A DNA stretch of 64,000 bases from Zoogloeaceae bacterium G21618-S1 (GTDB taxonomy: Bacteria > Pseudomonadota > Gammaproteobacteria > Burkholderiales > Rhodocyclaceae): NCBI GenBank assembly GCA_027214125.1, contig JAPWHF010000013.1:43324-107323 (forward strand), in the 5' to 3' direction. Made by a program: the position numbers and the translations under genes. The notes under the pieces were generated by a model. That model searched no databases. It saw only the letters and a list, made by a program, of their open reading frames with translations, and had not been told where the DNA came from. Within the stretch, counting starts at the first letter, position 1, and each line of letters opens with the position of its first letter. This document shows, piece by piece, positions 1 to 9,212 of this stretch.

Positions 1-398
1 TCGAGGTCGACCTCATCATCCGCGGCCCCTGCGCACTACGCCCGGGCGTGCCGGGACTGTCGGACAACATCCGGGTGCGCTCCATCATCGGGCGCTTTCT
101 CGAGCACCACCGCATTTTCTGCTTCCATGCCGATGGCGAAGACAAGCTCTACCTGTCGAGCGCCGACTGGATGGACCGCAACTTTTTCCGCCGTATCGAA
201 ACGGCCTTCCCGATCCTCGATCCGCGGCTCAAGCGCCGAGTCATGAAAGAAGGCTTCCGCGTCTATCTCAACGACAATTGCAATGCATGGGAAATGCAGC
301 CGGACGGTGGCTACCGCCGTAAATCACCGCGCGGCACACGCCATCCGGCGCAACAAGCGCTGCTCGAAATGCTGGTTGAGCCGCGACCAGCCACCTGA
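1..398 (+). CDS. ppk1: polyphosphate kinase 1, C-terminal part (partial)
   Basis: This is the 3' end of a gene that enters from the left edge, readable in frame from base 3. PPK1 makes inorganic polyphosphate from the gamma-phosphate of ATP. The translation contains the conserved stretch IRGPCALRPGVPGLSDNIRV and then RSIIGRFLEHH. The His of FLEHH lies 96 residues before the C-terminus, which matches the second conserved histidine of E. coli PPK1 (His592 of 688). The reading frame ends normally at TGA. Its closeness to the pst operon fits phosphate metabolism. The N-terminal two thirds lie outside the window. Confidence 0.93.
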   Translation, partial: EVDLIIRGPCALRPGVPGLSDNIRVRSIIGRFLEHHRIFCFHADGEDKLYLSSADWMDRNFFRRIETAFPILDPRLKRRVMKEGFRVYLNDNCNAWEMQPDGGYRRKSPRGTRHPAQQALLEMLVEPRPAT

Positions 399-513
399 AT
401 CCGCCGGTACACCCCCTGCCGCCCCCCGGCGTTTCGCCGCAAAGCGCACGGCGTAGTCCTAAAGCCACAAAAATTCATGCCGCTAATTCCCGCATGCCAA
501 CCGGGAGCCTCGC

Positions 514-1032
514 ATGAAGAGAGCCATCACCCCCACCCAGGTCGAACGCGTGATGCGAGACGATGATTTCATCGTCTCGAAAACCAGCCCCAAAGGCATC
601 ATCACCTACTGCAATCCCATTTTTGTCGAGTTCTCCGGCTACACTGAAGAAGAACTCCTTGGCGTTCAGCACAACATCATTCGCCACCCGGACATGCCTC
701 GTGCCGCCTTCAAGCTCGTGTGGGACGCCATCGCCGCCGGCAAGGAAATGTTCGCCTACGTAAAGAACCTGTCCAAAGACGGCGGGTTCTACTGGGTACT
801 CGCCCATATCACGCCAGATGTCGACATCAGCGGGCGCATCACCGGATATACCTCGGTGCGCCGCTGCCCCGCCCGCCCGGCCATCGACATTGTCTCGGCG
901 GTCTACGCGCAAATGCTGCAAGCTGAAAAACAGGCGGGCGCGCGCGACGCCATTGCGGCCGGCACGCAGGTGTTGATGGAAGTGATGAAAGCCAAGGATA
1001 TGAGCTATGAAGAACTTGTTTTCGCGCTTTGA
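514..1032 (+). CDS. Aer-like PAS domain protein
   Basis: The 172-residue protein is essentially one PAS domain (about residues 15-115) followed by a short helical tail. Motifs such as [30 protein letters not shown] and [14 protein letters not shown] are those of the FAD-binding PAS of the aerotaxis receptor Aer. It has no HAMP or signalling domain, but the next gene, which overlaps it by 26 bases, encodes a transducer. The two together look like a split Aer. A GGGAG ribosome site lies before the ATG. Redox or oxygen sensing is inferred; FAD binding is not shown by sequence alone. Confidence 0.85.
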   Translation: MKRAITPTQVERVMRDDDFIVSKTSPKGIITYCNPIFVEFSGYTEEELLGVQHNIIRHPDMPRAAFKLVWDAIAAGKEMFAYVKNLSKDGGFYWVLAHITPDVDISGRITGYTSVRRCPARPAIDIVSAVYAQMLQAEKQAGARDAIAAGTQVLMEVMKAKDMSYEELVFAL

Positions 1033-2293
1033 TCGGCGCCATGGCGTGTTTCTGCTCGCCTTGGGGGCCGCCGCATCTGCCTTCTGGCTGCCCGCATTGG
1101 CAGCGGTTCTCGCAACCCTCGCGGGTATCCTTGTGATGCTACCGCCCAGCGCGGCAACCGGTGAGATCGACTCACTGGCAACCCTGCTTGGCGAAATCGG
1201 CAAGGGAACGCTGAACAGCCGCGTGCCACGCGCCTATCGCGATCCGACGCTCGAAACCATGCGCGTCAATCTGAACTCCGCCCTTGACCAGACCGAAACT
1301 GCCTTCCGCGAGATTCTGGGCGGCATGGACGCCGGCGCTAACCAGCGCCCATGGCGCCGCTTGCAGACCGTTGGGCTGCACGGACTGTTCAAAAACGTAC
1401 TCGATCGCATGCAGGTGATGCTCGACAACCTCGACGCAGCGCAGGTGTCAGTTGCGCGCGAAGCGCTGCTTTCACGCATTTTTTTACGCTCGGAACGTGG
1501 TCTGTCGCTGGCCATCGATCATGTGAGCGGATCACTCGGCTCCGTCTGCAACGATGCCACGGAGTCGGCCACGCTCGCCCACGATTTTTCAGACACCGCC
1601 CACTCAATGTCCGAGGCGGCATCGCACATGTCGGGCGCGCTCGGCGACGCCAGCGTGCGTGCCAACGAAGGCGCACGCGCGGTGAGTGACCTGTCTGAAA
1701 AAGCCGGTGCGATTCGAGCGCTGACCGGTAACATCGATCACATCGCGAAACAGACCAATCTGCTCGCGCTTAACGCATCGATCGAAGCGGCCCGCGCCGG
1801 CGAGGCCGGTCGCGGATTTGCGGTAGTCGCCGACGAGGTGCGGCAACTGGCCGACCAGGCCCAGCGATCAGCGGAGGAAATCGCCGAGGCCATCAGTGCA
1901 ATAAGCGCCTCCATGGCCGCCGCCAACAGTCAGATCAACGCCTTGGCGAGCGCGGTGTCCGACGCCCGCGACACCGCCGACGAGTTTCAAGAAAAGCTCA
2001 TCACCTCAGCCAAATCGGCCCACCAGGTAGGGACGCTGGCCAGCCGAATCGGCGAAGGCGCGTTATCGATGAGTCGCTCAATGAACATAGTGTCTACCGC
2101 ACAAAAAGCGCGTGCTGACGCCAACCTCATCATTCAGGGCGAGGTCACCGACCTGCGCAGTCTCTCGGACATGGAACAGGAAGCCGCGCGGATTGCGGCC
2201 GACCGGCGCTGGGTCAAGGATAGCCGCGACCGCAGCGCTTTGGTGGAGATATACGATCACCTGTTCGAGAACCTGGAACAACAGATGCGTTGA
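1007..2293 (+). CDS. methyl-accepting chemotaxis protein (transducer of a split Aer-like pair)
   Basis: This 428-residue protein has one or two N-terminal hydrophobic segments (about residues 10-50), a linker, and a coiled-coil chemoreceptor signalling domain. The conserved hairpin tip, [20 protein letters not shown] then [15 protein letters not shown], lies at about residues 243-285 and would contact CheA/CheW. There is no periplasmic sensor domain, so sensing probably comes from the overlapping upstream PAS protein. An AAGGA site precedes the ATG inside the upstream gene, which suggests translational coupling. It converges with pstB across a shared terminator. Confidence 0.88.
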   Translation: MKNLFSRFDRRHGVFLLALGAAASAFWLPALAAVLATLAGILVMLPPSAATGEIDSLATLLGEIGKGTLNSRVPRAYRDPTLETMRVNLNSALDQTETAFREILGGMDAGANQRPWRRLQTVGLHGLFKNVLDRMQVMLDNLDAAQVSVAREALLSRIFLRSERGLSLAIDHVSGSLGSVCNDATESATLAHDFSDTAHSMSEAASHMSGALGDASVRANEGARAVSDLSEKAGAIRALTGNIDHIAKQTNLLALNASIEAARAGEAGRGFAVVADEVRQLADQAQRSAEEIAEAISAISASMAAANSQINALASAVSDARDTADEFQEKLITSAKSAHQVGTLASRIGEGALSMSRSMNIVSTAQKARADANLIIQGEVTDLRSLSDMEQEAARIAADRRWVKDSRDRSALVEIYDHLFENLEQQMR

Positions 2294-2310
2294 CCGCCTG
2301 CCACTCCAAA

Positions 2311-2343
2311 AAAGCCCGCAAACCGCGAGATCGCGGGCTTTTT
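2311..2343. terminator. bidirectional intrinsic terminator
   Basis: A 9-bp inverted repeat, AAAGCCCGC and GCGGGCTTT, encloses a 13-base loop, with A-runs before and T-runs after it. It lies between the converging chemotaxis gene and pstB and can serve both. Confidence 0.8.
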
Positions 2344-2358
2344 ACGCGCAGATGCGAC

Positions 2359-3228
2359 TCAGCCGAAACGGCCGGTAATGTAGTCTTCGGTGAGCTGGTG
2401 ACGCGGCTTGATGAACAGCCGATCGGTCTCGCTCACTTCGATCAAGTCGCCCATGTGAAAGTAGGCCGTGCGCTGCGACACCCGTGCCGCCTGCTGCATC
2501 GAGTGGGTGACGATCACGATCGAAAACTGCTGGCGCAACTCCTCGATGAGCTGCTCGACCTTGGCGGTGGAAATCGGATCAAGCGCGGAACACGGCTCGT
2601 CCATCAGGATCACTTCCGGCTCGATCGCAATTGCCCGGGCGATGCACAAGCGCTGTTGTTGACCACCCGACAATCCGGTGCCGACATCGTCAAGACGGTC
2701 CTTGACCTCTTCCCACAGATTGGCCTTGCGCAGGCTGCTCTCAACGATCACATCCAGATCGGCCTTGCTGTCGCACAGACCATGAATACGCGGCCCGAAA
2801 GCCACATTTTCGTAGATCGATTTGGGAAAGGGATTCGGCTTCTGGAACACCATCGCCACCCGCGCCCGCAAGGGCACCACATCAATATGACGACCGTTGA
2901 TGTCCTCGCCGTCGAGCAAAATCTCGCCGGTGACGCGGCACTCGCGCACCGTGTCGTTCATGCGGTTGAGGCAACGCAAAAAAGTGCTCTTGCCGCAGCC
3001 CGAGGGGCCGATCATGGCCAGCACTTCGCCTTTGCCCACATCCAGACTGATGTTCTTGATGGCGTGTTTTTCCCCGTAGTGCACATTGATGTCAGTGCAC
3101 CGAATACGCGGATCATTCACACGAACTTCACCCACCGTCTCGCGAACATCGCGCCCCACCGTGGTGGTGTGCGCCGAACCGGCCGCACCATCAAACTTGA
3201 AAGCCATTGCTTGCCCTTGGGGACTCAT
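2359..3228 (-). CDS. pstB: phosphate ABC transporter ATP-binding protein PstB
   Basis: ATPase of the high-affinity phosphate importer PstSCAB at the inner membrane. It has Walker [10 protein letters not shown] (about residues 74-82), Q-loop FQKPNPFP, signature LSGGQQQ, Walker B VILMDEP and switch His in VTHSM. At 289 residues it is about 30 longer than typical PstB because of an N-terminal extension. The ATG at 3228 has a GAGGT ribosome site, so the extension may be translated; a second ATG lies at 3207. It is the last gene of the operon. The usual phoU does not follow. Confidence 0.96.
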   Translation of the reverse strand: MSPQGQAMAFKFDGAAGSAHTTTVGRDVRETVGEVRVNDPRIRCTDINVHYGEKHAIKNISLDVGKGEVLAMIGPSGCGKSTFLRCLNRMNDTVRECRVTGEILLDGEDINGRHIDVVPLRARVAMVFQKPNPFPKSIYENVAFGPRIHGLCDSKADLDVIVESSLRKANLWEEVKDRLDDVGTGLSGGQQQRLCIARAIAIEPEVILMDEPCSALDPISTAKVEQLIEELRQQFSIVIVTHSMQQAARVSQRTAYFHMGDLIEVSETDRLFIKPRHQLTEDYITGRFG

Positions 3229-3266
3229 GATTTGACCTCGATTCTCAATATTCTATCTGCCAACGC

Positions 3267-4574
3267 TTACCAGCGCCGCTCGAAACGTTTGCGCAGGAGC
3301 ACCGCGACCAGGTTCATCAACGCAAGAAAGCCCAGCAGCACCATGATGGCCGCCGAGGTGCGCTCAACATAGGCACGCTCGGGACTATCGGCCCATAGGT
3401 AGATCTGCACCGGCAGCGCGGTGGAAGGATCAAACACACCCTGCGGCACGTCCGCAATGAAAGCCACCATACCAATCATCAGCAGGGGTGCGGTTTCGCC
3501 CAGGGCCTGCGCCATACCAATGATGGTGCCGGTGAGCATGCCTGGCAGCGCCAGCGGGATCACATGAAACAGCGTGGCCTGCATCGGCGAAGCGCCAATA
3601 CCGAGCGCCGCATCGCGGATCGACGGCGGCACCGATTTGAGCGCGGCGCGACTGGCAATGATGATGGTCGGCAGCGTCATCAGCGTCAGCACAAGGCCAC
3701 CGAGCAACGGCGCCGAACGCGGCAGCCCGAACACATTGATGAACACTGCCAGACCAAGCAGACCAAACACGATGGACGGTACCGCGGCGAGGTTGTTGAT
3801 ATTCACCTCGATCAGATCAGTCCATCTATTCTTGGGCGCGAACTCTTCGAGATACACCGCCGCCGCCACGCCGAGCGGGAAAGACAGCGACAAGGTCACG
3901 ATCAAGGTAAAGATGGTGCCCATCAAGGCGCCACGAATACCCGCCAGCTCCGGGTCACGCGAATCGCCCTTGGTGAAAAAGTCGATATTGAAGCGCAGTT
4001 CGAGACGATCCTCCGCCTTGAGCTGATCGATCCAGCCCAGGGTGTTGTCCTTGATCCGCCGGTCGCCCTCTGCCGCATCGCGATCAATATGACCCTTCAT
4101 CAACATATCGACATCGTCATCGGCGGGCACCCAGAGTGACACCTTCGTGCCGATCAAGGATGGGTCAGCCATGACCTTGTCACGCAGATCGAAGGCTGCG
4201 CCGTTGCTGACCAGCCCATACAGCGCAAACTTGTCACGCCGGCCCGACACCTCGGGGAACATGTCGCGCATGCTCTGCTTGATCAAGGACGAGTAGTCCG
4301 CCTTGCGCAGCGTCTCTGCGTTACGCGTGCCTTCCGGGTCGATGTCCTCGGCCGCCAACACCACATCGATCCGCATCTGGGTTTGCCAGAACGCGGTATA
4401 TCCCTTGCTGACAATGCTGATCAGCAAGACCGACAAAAACAGCAAGCCGACGCTTACCGCCAGACGCCCCAGCATCTTGAACCGGCGCTCTGCCGCCCGA
4501 CGTTTGGCCATGCCGGCCTGAATACGCGCGAAGCTCGATGCGCCCTCGGGCAGCGCGTTGCTTGGATTAGTCAT
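3267..4574 (-). CDS. pstA: phosphate ABC transporter permease PstA
   Basis: Permease subunit of the phosphate importer, 435 residues. It belongs to the long PstA subfamily: an N-terminal membrane helix (about residues 35-58) and a large extracytoplasmic insert precede the ABC permease core, which begins near GALMGTIFTLIVTLSLSFPL. The binding-protein-dependent transport motif is seen around AALGIGASPMQATLFHVIPLA. It overlaps the end of pstC by 8 bases, so the two permeases are translationally linked. Confidence 0.94.
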   Translation of the reverse strand: MTNPSNALPEGASSFARIQAGMAKRRAAERRFKMLGRLAVSVGLLFLSVLLISIVSKGYTAFWQTQMRIDVVLAAEDIDPEGTRNAETLRKADYSSLIKQSMRDMFPEVSGRRDKFALYGLVSNGAAFDLRDKVMADPSLIGTKVSLWVPADDDVDMLMKGHIDRDAAEGDRRIKDNTLGWIDQLKAEDRLELRFNIDFFTKGDSRDPELAGIRGALMGTIFTLIVTLSLSFPLGVAAAVYLEEFAPKNRWTDLIEVNINNLAAVPSIVFGLLGLAVFINVFGLPRSAPLLGGLVLTLMTLPTIIIASRAALKSVPPSIRDAALGIGASPMQATLFHVIPLALPGMLTGTIIGMAQALGETAPLLMIGMVAFIADVPQGVFDPSTALPVQIYLWADSPERAYVERTSAAIMVLLGFLALMNLVAVLLRKRFERRW

Positions 4575-5952
4575 ACTGTTCCCGATACTTACGAACGATG
4601 TAGAGGGCCAAGAAGTTCAGCGCCAGCGTCACCAGAAACAGCACCAGACCGAGCGCAAAGGCCGCCAGCGTTTTCGGGCTGTCGAATTCCTGGTCACCGA
4701 CAAGCAGTGTCACGATCTGCACCGTCACCGTGGTCACCGCTTCAAGCGGATTGGCCGTGAGATTCGACGCCAGGCCCGCGGCCATCACCACAATCATGGT
4801 TTCGCCAATCGCACGCGACACCGCCAGCAAAATCGCGCCGACGATGCCCGGCAAGGCGGCTGGGAAAATCACCCGGCGGATAGTCTCGGACGAGGTCGCG
4901 CCCATGCCGTAAGCGCCTTCGCGCAGCGACTGCGGCACGGCGTTGATCACGTCATCGGACAGCGACGACACGAAGGGGATGATCATCATCCCCATCACCA
5001 GACCGGCGGCCAAGGCGCTCTCGGAGGCCACGTCCAGCCCCAGAAAACTGCCGGATTCACGAATGAAAGGCGCCACGGTCAATGCCGCAAAGAAGCCATA
5101 CACCACGGTCGGAATACCGGCCAGCACTTCGAGCAAGGGCTTGGCGACGGCGCGCACCCGCGCACTGGCGTATTCGGCCAGATACAGCGCCGACATCAGT
5201 CCGATCGGCACAGCGACAGTCATGGCAATAAAGGTGATCAACAAGGTGCCGGCAAAAAGCGGAACCGCGCCAAAGGCGCCAGACGAGCCGGCCTGATCGG
5301 CGCGCAGCGCAATCTGCGGGCTCCACTCGAGACCAAACAAGAACTCGGTAATCGGCACCGCCTGAAAAAAGCGGATCGACTCGAACAGCACCGACAGAAC
5401 GATACCGACGGTGGTGAGAATCGCGACCATGGAACACGCCACCAACAACCAGTTGATGATCGACTCGACACCGTTGCGCGCACGATGCTGCATGCGAATT
5501 TTCGAATAGCCAAACCAGCCACTCAGGCCTGCGACGACGATCACAACGACAAACAACAGATTGCGGCTTACGCTCAGCAAGCTGCGATAGTAGTCGGCAG
5601 CCGCGAGCATGGTGGCATCCGGCTGGCCGGAGACAATATTTCCCGACACCAGATTTCGGATGTCGTTAACCACCAGATTGAGCCGATCGGGCCCCAACTG
5701 CTGAATCGCGTCTGGCAGTGACGACACCACCATGCGGGTAATGATCGAGCCCTGGAACAACAGCCATGCACAAAGAATCAGCAGCGCCGGCAGCGCGGCC
5801 CATAGCGCAACGTACAGGCCGTAATACCCAGGCAAAGAATGCAGCTTCCGGATCTTGCCGTCCGCCACACGGAAGGCGCGCTTGCACCCAAAGTAATAGG
5901 CAGCCGACGTTAGCGCCAGCAGCAGGACAAGAAGTATGGGGGTCTGGGTCAC
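4567..5952 (-). CDS. pstC: phosphate ABC transporter permease PstC
   Basis: Partner permease of PstA, about 460 residues and so longer than E. coli PstC. N-terminal membrane helices and an extracytoplasmic region precede the permease core, with motifs such as YLAEYASARVRAVAKPLLEV and GAYGMGATSSETIRRVIFPAA. Start choice is uncertain: the GTG at 5952 gives MTQTPILLVLLLAL, while a TTG at 5961 would add three residues; neither has a clear ribosome site. It lies 66-75 bases after pstS, separated by a strong GC hairpin. Confidence 0.93.
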   Translation of the reverse strand: MTQTPILLVLLLALTSAAYYFGCKRAFRVADGKIRKLHSLPGYYGLYVALWAALPALLILCAWLLFQGSIITRMVVSSLPDAIQQLGPDRLNLVVNDIRNLVSGNIVSGQPDATMLAAADYYRSLLSVSRNLLFVVVIVVAGLSGWFGYSKIRMQHRARNGVESIINWLLVACSMVAILTTVGIVLSVLFESIRFFQAVPITEFLFGLEWSPQIALRADQAGSSGAFGAVPLFAGTLLITFIAMTVAVPIGLMSALYLAEYASARVRAVAKPLLEVLAGIPTVVYGFFAALTVAPFIRESGSFLGLDVASESALAAGLVMGMMIIPFVSSLSDDVINAVPQSLREGAYGMGATSSETIRRVIFPAALPGIVGAILLAVSRAIGETMIVVMAAGLASNLTANPLEAVTTVTVQIVTLLVGDQEFDSPKTLAAFALGLVLFLVTLALNFLALYIVRKYREQYD

Positions 5953-5985
5953 GGGAAACAATCAGCCAATAAGGACGGGGAGAGG

Positions 5986-6020
5986 TCCGCGGGGCGACGA
6001 CCGGGTCGCCGCCCCGCGGA
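5986..6020 (-). promoter_or_regulatory. GC-rich stem-loop between pstS and pstC
   Basis: Perfect 11-bp arms (TCCGCGGGGCG at 5986-5996 and its complement at 6010-6020) surround a 13-base loop that can pair further. No T-run follows on the transcribed strand. Such a hairpin after the binding-protein gene usually stabilises the pstS message or limits readthrough into the permease genes. The role is inferred. Confidence 0.6.
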
Positions 6021-6027
6021 TGCTACC

Positions 6028-7068
6028 TTACTTCATGACGTCCAGTGCAGTAACGCTCTTCGACACGGCCATGTACTCATCCTTGGGCAGCGGAATCAGA
6101 CCACGCTCGGCCAGATACCCCTCATCACCCATGGCTTTCTTGCTGATGAACTCGCCCAGGTATTCCTTCATGCCCGGAATCACGGCGACGTGCGCTTTCT
6201 TCACGTAGAAGAACAGCGGACGCGACACCGGGTAGCTGCCATTCGAAATCGTTTCGAATTCCGGTTGCACGCCCTCGATAGACAGGCCGCGCACCTTGTC
6301 GCGGTTCTGATCGAGGAAGCTGAAACCGAAGATACCCAGTGCGGCCGGGTTGGCTTCGAGCTTTTGCACGATCAGGTTGTCGTTCTCACCGGCTTCGACA
6401 TAGGCGCCATCTTCGCGAATCGTCTGGCACGCGGCTTTGTGCGCCTTCTTGTCCGCCTTTTTCATTGCCTTGACGAAATCAAAGGTATCGCAGCCCTCGT
6501 CCATCACCAGCTCGACAAAGGCGTCACGCGTCCCGGAGGTCGGCGGCGGGCCGAGCACTTCGATCTTGATCGCCGGCAGCGCGGCATTGACGTCCTTCCA
6601 GGTCTTGTAGGGGTTGTCGACCAGAGTCTGCGTGCCGTTCGGGTTCGGCACCTGCTTGGCCAGCGCCAGGAACAGATCGCGACGCGTCAGTTTCATGTCC
6701 TTGCCGGCCTTGCTCTCGGCCACCGACAAACCGTCATAACCGATCTTGACCTCGACCACGTCCTTCACGCCGTTGGCAGCGCACTGCTCGAGCTCGGATT
6801 TCTTGATGGCGCGCGAGGCGTTGGTAATGTCCGGATGCTGCACGCCGACGCCAGCGCAGAACAGCTTGATACCACCGCCCGAACCGGTCGATTCGATTTT
6901 CGGCGTCTTGAACTTGGTAGCCTTGCCGAACTGCTCGGCAACCACCGTGGCGAACGGATACACCGTCGACGAACCGACGATGCTGATGTAATCACGCGAG
7001 GACTGCGCCAACACCGGTGCGGATGCAACCGCTGAGAGCACTGCAAGGGCGAGAGCCGCCTTTTTCAT
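6028..7068 (-). CDS. pstS: periplasmic phosphate-binding protein PstS
   Basis: Substrate-binding protein of the phosphate importer, 346 residues. The ATG at 7068 is chosen because AGGAG lies 7 bases upstream and because it starts exactly at a signal peptide, MKKAALALAVLSAVASAPVLA. The mature protein carries the phosphate-binding signatures IVGSSTVYPF and ESTGSGGGIKLFC, and GPPPTSGTRDAF. It is the first gene of pstSCAB. A longer reading frame to 7107 exists but would bury the signal peptide. Confidence 0.95.
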   Translation of the reverse strand: MKKAALALAVLSAVASAPVLAQSSRDYISIVGSSTVYPFATVVAEQFGKATKFKTPKIESTGSGGGIKLFCAGVGVQHPDITNASRAIKKSELEQCAANGVKDVVEVKIGYDGLSVAESKAGKDMKLTRRDLFLALAKQVPNPNGTQTLVDNPYKTWKDVNAALPAIKIEVLGPPPTSGTRDAFVELVMDEGCDTFDFVKAMKKADKKAHKAACQTIREDGAYVEAGENDNLIVQKLEANPAALGIFGFSFLDQNRDKVRGLSIEGVQPEFETISNGSYPVSRPLFFYVKKAHVAVIPGMKEYLGEFISKKAMGDEGYLAERGLIPLPKDEYMAVSKSVTALDVMK

Positions 7069-7196
7069 CGAGAATCTCCTGTTGAGAACAATTCCGGACG
7101 TCGGCAAATGCCGGACCGTCGCGGCGTTACAGCAGATGAGTCAAAGGCGGTTTCACTTTTCTGGCACCGCCCTTCCTCATCGGGCCGCGCCATTAT

Positions 7197-7214
7197 TTGT
7201 CAGCAAGGTTACAG
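7197..7214 (-). promoter_or_regulatory. candidate Pho box upstream of pstS
   Basis: Read on the minus strand, CTGTAAC-CTTG-CTGACAA matches the two 7-bp half-sites of the PhoB box (CTGTCAT, 4-bp spacer, CTGTCAT) at 5 of 7 positions each. It lies about 130 bases before the pstS ATG, where phosphate-starvation control would be expected. The match is imperfect. Confidence 0.4.
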
Positions 7215-7215
7215 T

Positions 7216-7233
7216 GATGTGAACGCTCACATC
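7216..7233. promoter_or_regulatory. 18-bp palindrome upstream of pstS
   Basis: A perfect inverted repeat, GATGTGA-ACGC-TCACATC, abuts the candidate Pho box. The core TGTGA-N4-TCACA resembles a CRP/FNR-family operator, but with a 4-base rather than a 6-base spacer. A further TGTGA lies at 7249-7253. The binding factor is unknown. Confidence 0.45.
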
Positions 7234-7303
7234 TGTGTCACAAAATCATGTGAGTTGACGAAAGTAATAGCTCCGCTCGCGCGCACGGGCCGGCGCCGAG
7301 CGC

Positions 7304-7972
7304 TCAGGCGATCAGCCCCTGCCGAATGGCGTAGCTCACCAACTCGGCGTTACTGGCCAGCTCAAGCTTGGCAAGAATGCGGCCACGATAGGTGCTGACC
7401 GTCTTGACGCTCAACAACAGTTCCTGCCCGATCGTCGTCAGCGAGCGGCCATTGACAATGCCCATCAGAATCTGCAACTCACGAGGCGACAACGCAAAAT
7501 GCGGCGGCTGCCCGGTCTTGTCACCCATCGCCACCACCACCTGGGAAGCCATCTCGGGCGGGATGTAGGCACCACCACCGATCACCGTGCGCACCGCGTC
7601 GAGCAGCTCATCGCAGCCCATATCCTTGGACACGTATCCGCGCGCCCCGGCGCGGAAGGCCGTCACCGCGTACTGCTCGGCGTGATACATGCTCAACACC
7701 ACCACACGCAACGCCGGCCGCTCGGCGAGCAGGCTCTTGATCCAGTCCAGCCCGGAGCGGCCGGGCAGATTGATATCGAGAAACACCACCTGATACTCCG
7801 TCTGGCGAATACGCTCCAGCGCCTCGCCGCCACTGCCCGCCTCATCGATCAAAAAATCATCACCCTCGTCGAGCAACAAACGGCGCACGCCCTGGCGGAA
7901 GATCGCGTGATCGTCCACCAGCAAAATGCGCACTTCCGACAAGCATCCCTTGCGGCGCTCTGCCATGCTCAC
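7304..7972 (-). CDS. NarL/FixJ-type response regulator
   Basis: The 222-residue protein has a receiver domain (about residues 14-130; acidic pair near 20-21, phosphoacceptor Asp66 in FLDINLPG, Lys in GYVSKDMG) and a C-terminal LuxR-type helix-turn-helix (LSPRELQILMGIVNGRSLTTIG and SVKTVSTYRGRIL). It is a DNA-binding transcription regulator. The GTG start at 7972 overlaps the stop of the upstream kinase as GTGA; an ATG at 7966 is the alternative. The target genes are not evident. It is not a PhoB-type regulator despite lying beside pst. Confidence 0.93.
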   Translation of the reverse strand: MSMAERRKGCLSEVRILLVDDHAIFRQGVRRLLLDEGDDFLIDEAGSGGEALERIRQTEYQVVFLDINLPGRSGLDWIKSLLAERPALRVVVLSMYHAEQYAVTAFRAGARGYVSKDMGCDELLDAVRTVIGGGAYIPPEMASQVVVAMGDKTGQPPHFALSPRELQILMGIVNGRSLTTIGQELLLSVKTVSTYRGRILAKLELASNAELVSYAIRQGLIA

Positions 7973-9003
7973 TCCCGCCCCACCGGCACACTCAGCGCCA
8001 CCCGCGTGCCCTGCGGCGCGACCGCCTCGACCATCAGCACACCGCCCATTTCGCGTGCCCGTTCCGACATGCCGAGCAAGCCCATTGCACCGCGACGCGG
8101 CGTCGTGGCGTCGATACCCACGCCGTTGTCTTCAATCGACAGATTCAGCACACCGTCGGCCGCCACCAGCGACACCGACACCTCAGTCGCCCGCGCATGC
8201 TCGCCGACATTGGTCAGCGCCACCTGAAAAATGCGGTAGATCGCGGTCGCCTGGGCTTGCGGCAGATCGACCAGCAACTCGTCCGGTTCAAGCACACAGG
8301 CAATGTCGTGGCGCTTCTGAAAATCCAGCAATTTGCTGCGGATCGCCTCAAACAAGCCAAGGTGGTCGAGCACGCCCGGGCGCAAGTCGTCGGAAATGCG
8401 CCGCACGGTAGCGATCGCCTCGCGCGTCACCGACGCCATGTCATCAATGATAAGCAGCCCCTCCGGCGTGTCAGTGCGCCGGCGCAGGCGGCTGATGTCC
8501 ATTTTCAGGGAACCCAGCATGCCGCCCAGCTCATCGTGCAGCTCGCGCGCAAACTTGGCGCGCTGCACCTCACGCACCGTATTGATATAGGCGGTCAGCT
8601 CGACCAGCTCGGCGCGTGAGCGCTCCAGCTCGCGGGCGCGACCAATTTGCTCCGTCACGTCCAGCCCGATCCCCACCACCGCCGGCCGACCGCGATAGCG
8701 CATGCGCGCGGCATCGACTTCCATGAACACGCCGTGGCCGTCCTCGTGCGTCAGCGCCACCACGTAACGCAACTGGTCAATCTCGCCGTCGATGCGCCGG
8801 CGCACGTTGTCGAGAATTTTTCGCGCTTCGTCCGGTTCGGCAATCGCCTCGATGCCGTGCCCCACCACCGCGTCTTCCGTCTTGCCCAGCATGTGCAGAA
8901 AGGTCGGGTTCACATACACGAACACCTCGTCCTGGATCACGTAAATCCCGGCCAGCGACTGCTCGACAATCCATTGAAACGGCAACTCGGCCGACTCCGA
9001 CAT
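7969..9003 (-). CDS. PAS sensor histidine kinase (HisKA_3/NarX type)
   Basis: The 344-residue cytoplasmic kinase has an N-terminal PAS domain (about residues 10-125), a short coiled coil, a HisKA_3 dimerisation domain with phosphoacceptor His in FARELHDELGG (about residue 155), and a GHKL ATPase (IEDNGVGID and RRGAMGLLGMSERA). No membrane helix is seen, so it probably senses an internal signal. The ATG at 9003 is preferred because AGGAG precedes it; the frame extends to 9042. It is coupled to the overlapping NarL-type regulator. The signal is unknown. Confidence 0.92.
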   Translation of the reverse strand: MSESAELPFQWIVEQSLAGIYVIQDEVFVYVNPTFLHMLGKTEDAVVGHGIEAIAEPDEARKILDNVRRRIDGEIDQLRYVVALTHEDGHGVFMEVDAARMRYRGRPAVVGIGLDVTEQIGRARELERSRAELVELTAYINTVREVQRAKFARELHDELGGMLGSLKMDISRLRRRTDTPEGLLIIDDMASVTREAIATVRRISDDLRPGVLDHLGLFEAIRSKLLDFQKRHDIACVLEPDELLVDLPQAQATAIYRIFQVALTNVGEHARATEVSVSLVAADGVLNLSIEDNGVGIDATTPRRGAMGLLGMSERAREMGGVLMVEAVAPQGTRVALSVPVGRE

Positions 9004-9212
9004 ATCCGCGCTCCTGTGTTGGCCGAGCATAGCAAGTCCCACCGCCCGTGGTCAGGCGTGCCGCGCTTTTCAGAATATTCCTACACGCGGCGCGGACACT
9101 TCCGATTACGGCCGCGCCCCGGGCACACCACACTGAGCCTCAGACAAAGCCTGCCACTCACCACAAAAAACAGACACGGGTGTGGCAGCGACAAAATCCA
9201 AAGGAGACAGCG

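Noticed and set aside
1007..1032. The PAS/chemotaxis junction considered as a frameshifted single aer gene.
   Set aside because: The second gene has its own AAGGA site and a natural MKNLFSRF start, so overlapping genes explain it better than an error.
2290..3372. A 360-codon plus-strand frame opposite pstB.
   Set aside because: Antisense to a complete PstB with all ABC motifs; the translation is His/Arg-rich without any domain.
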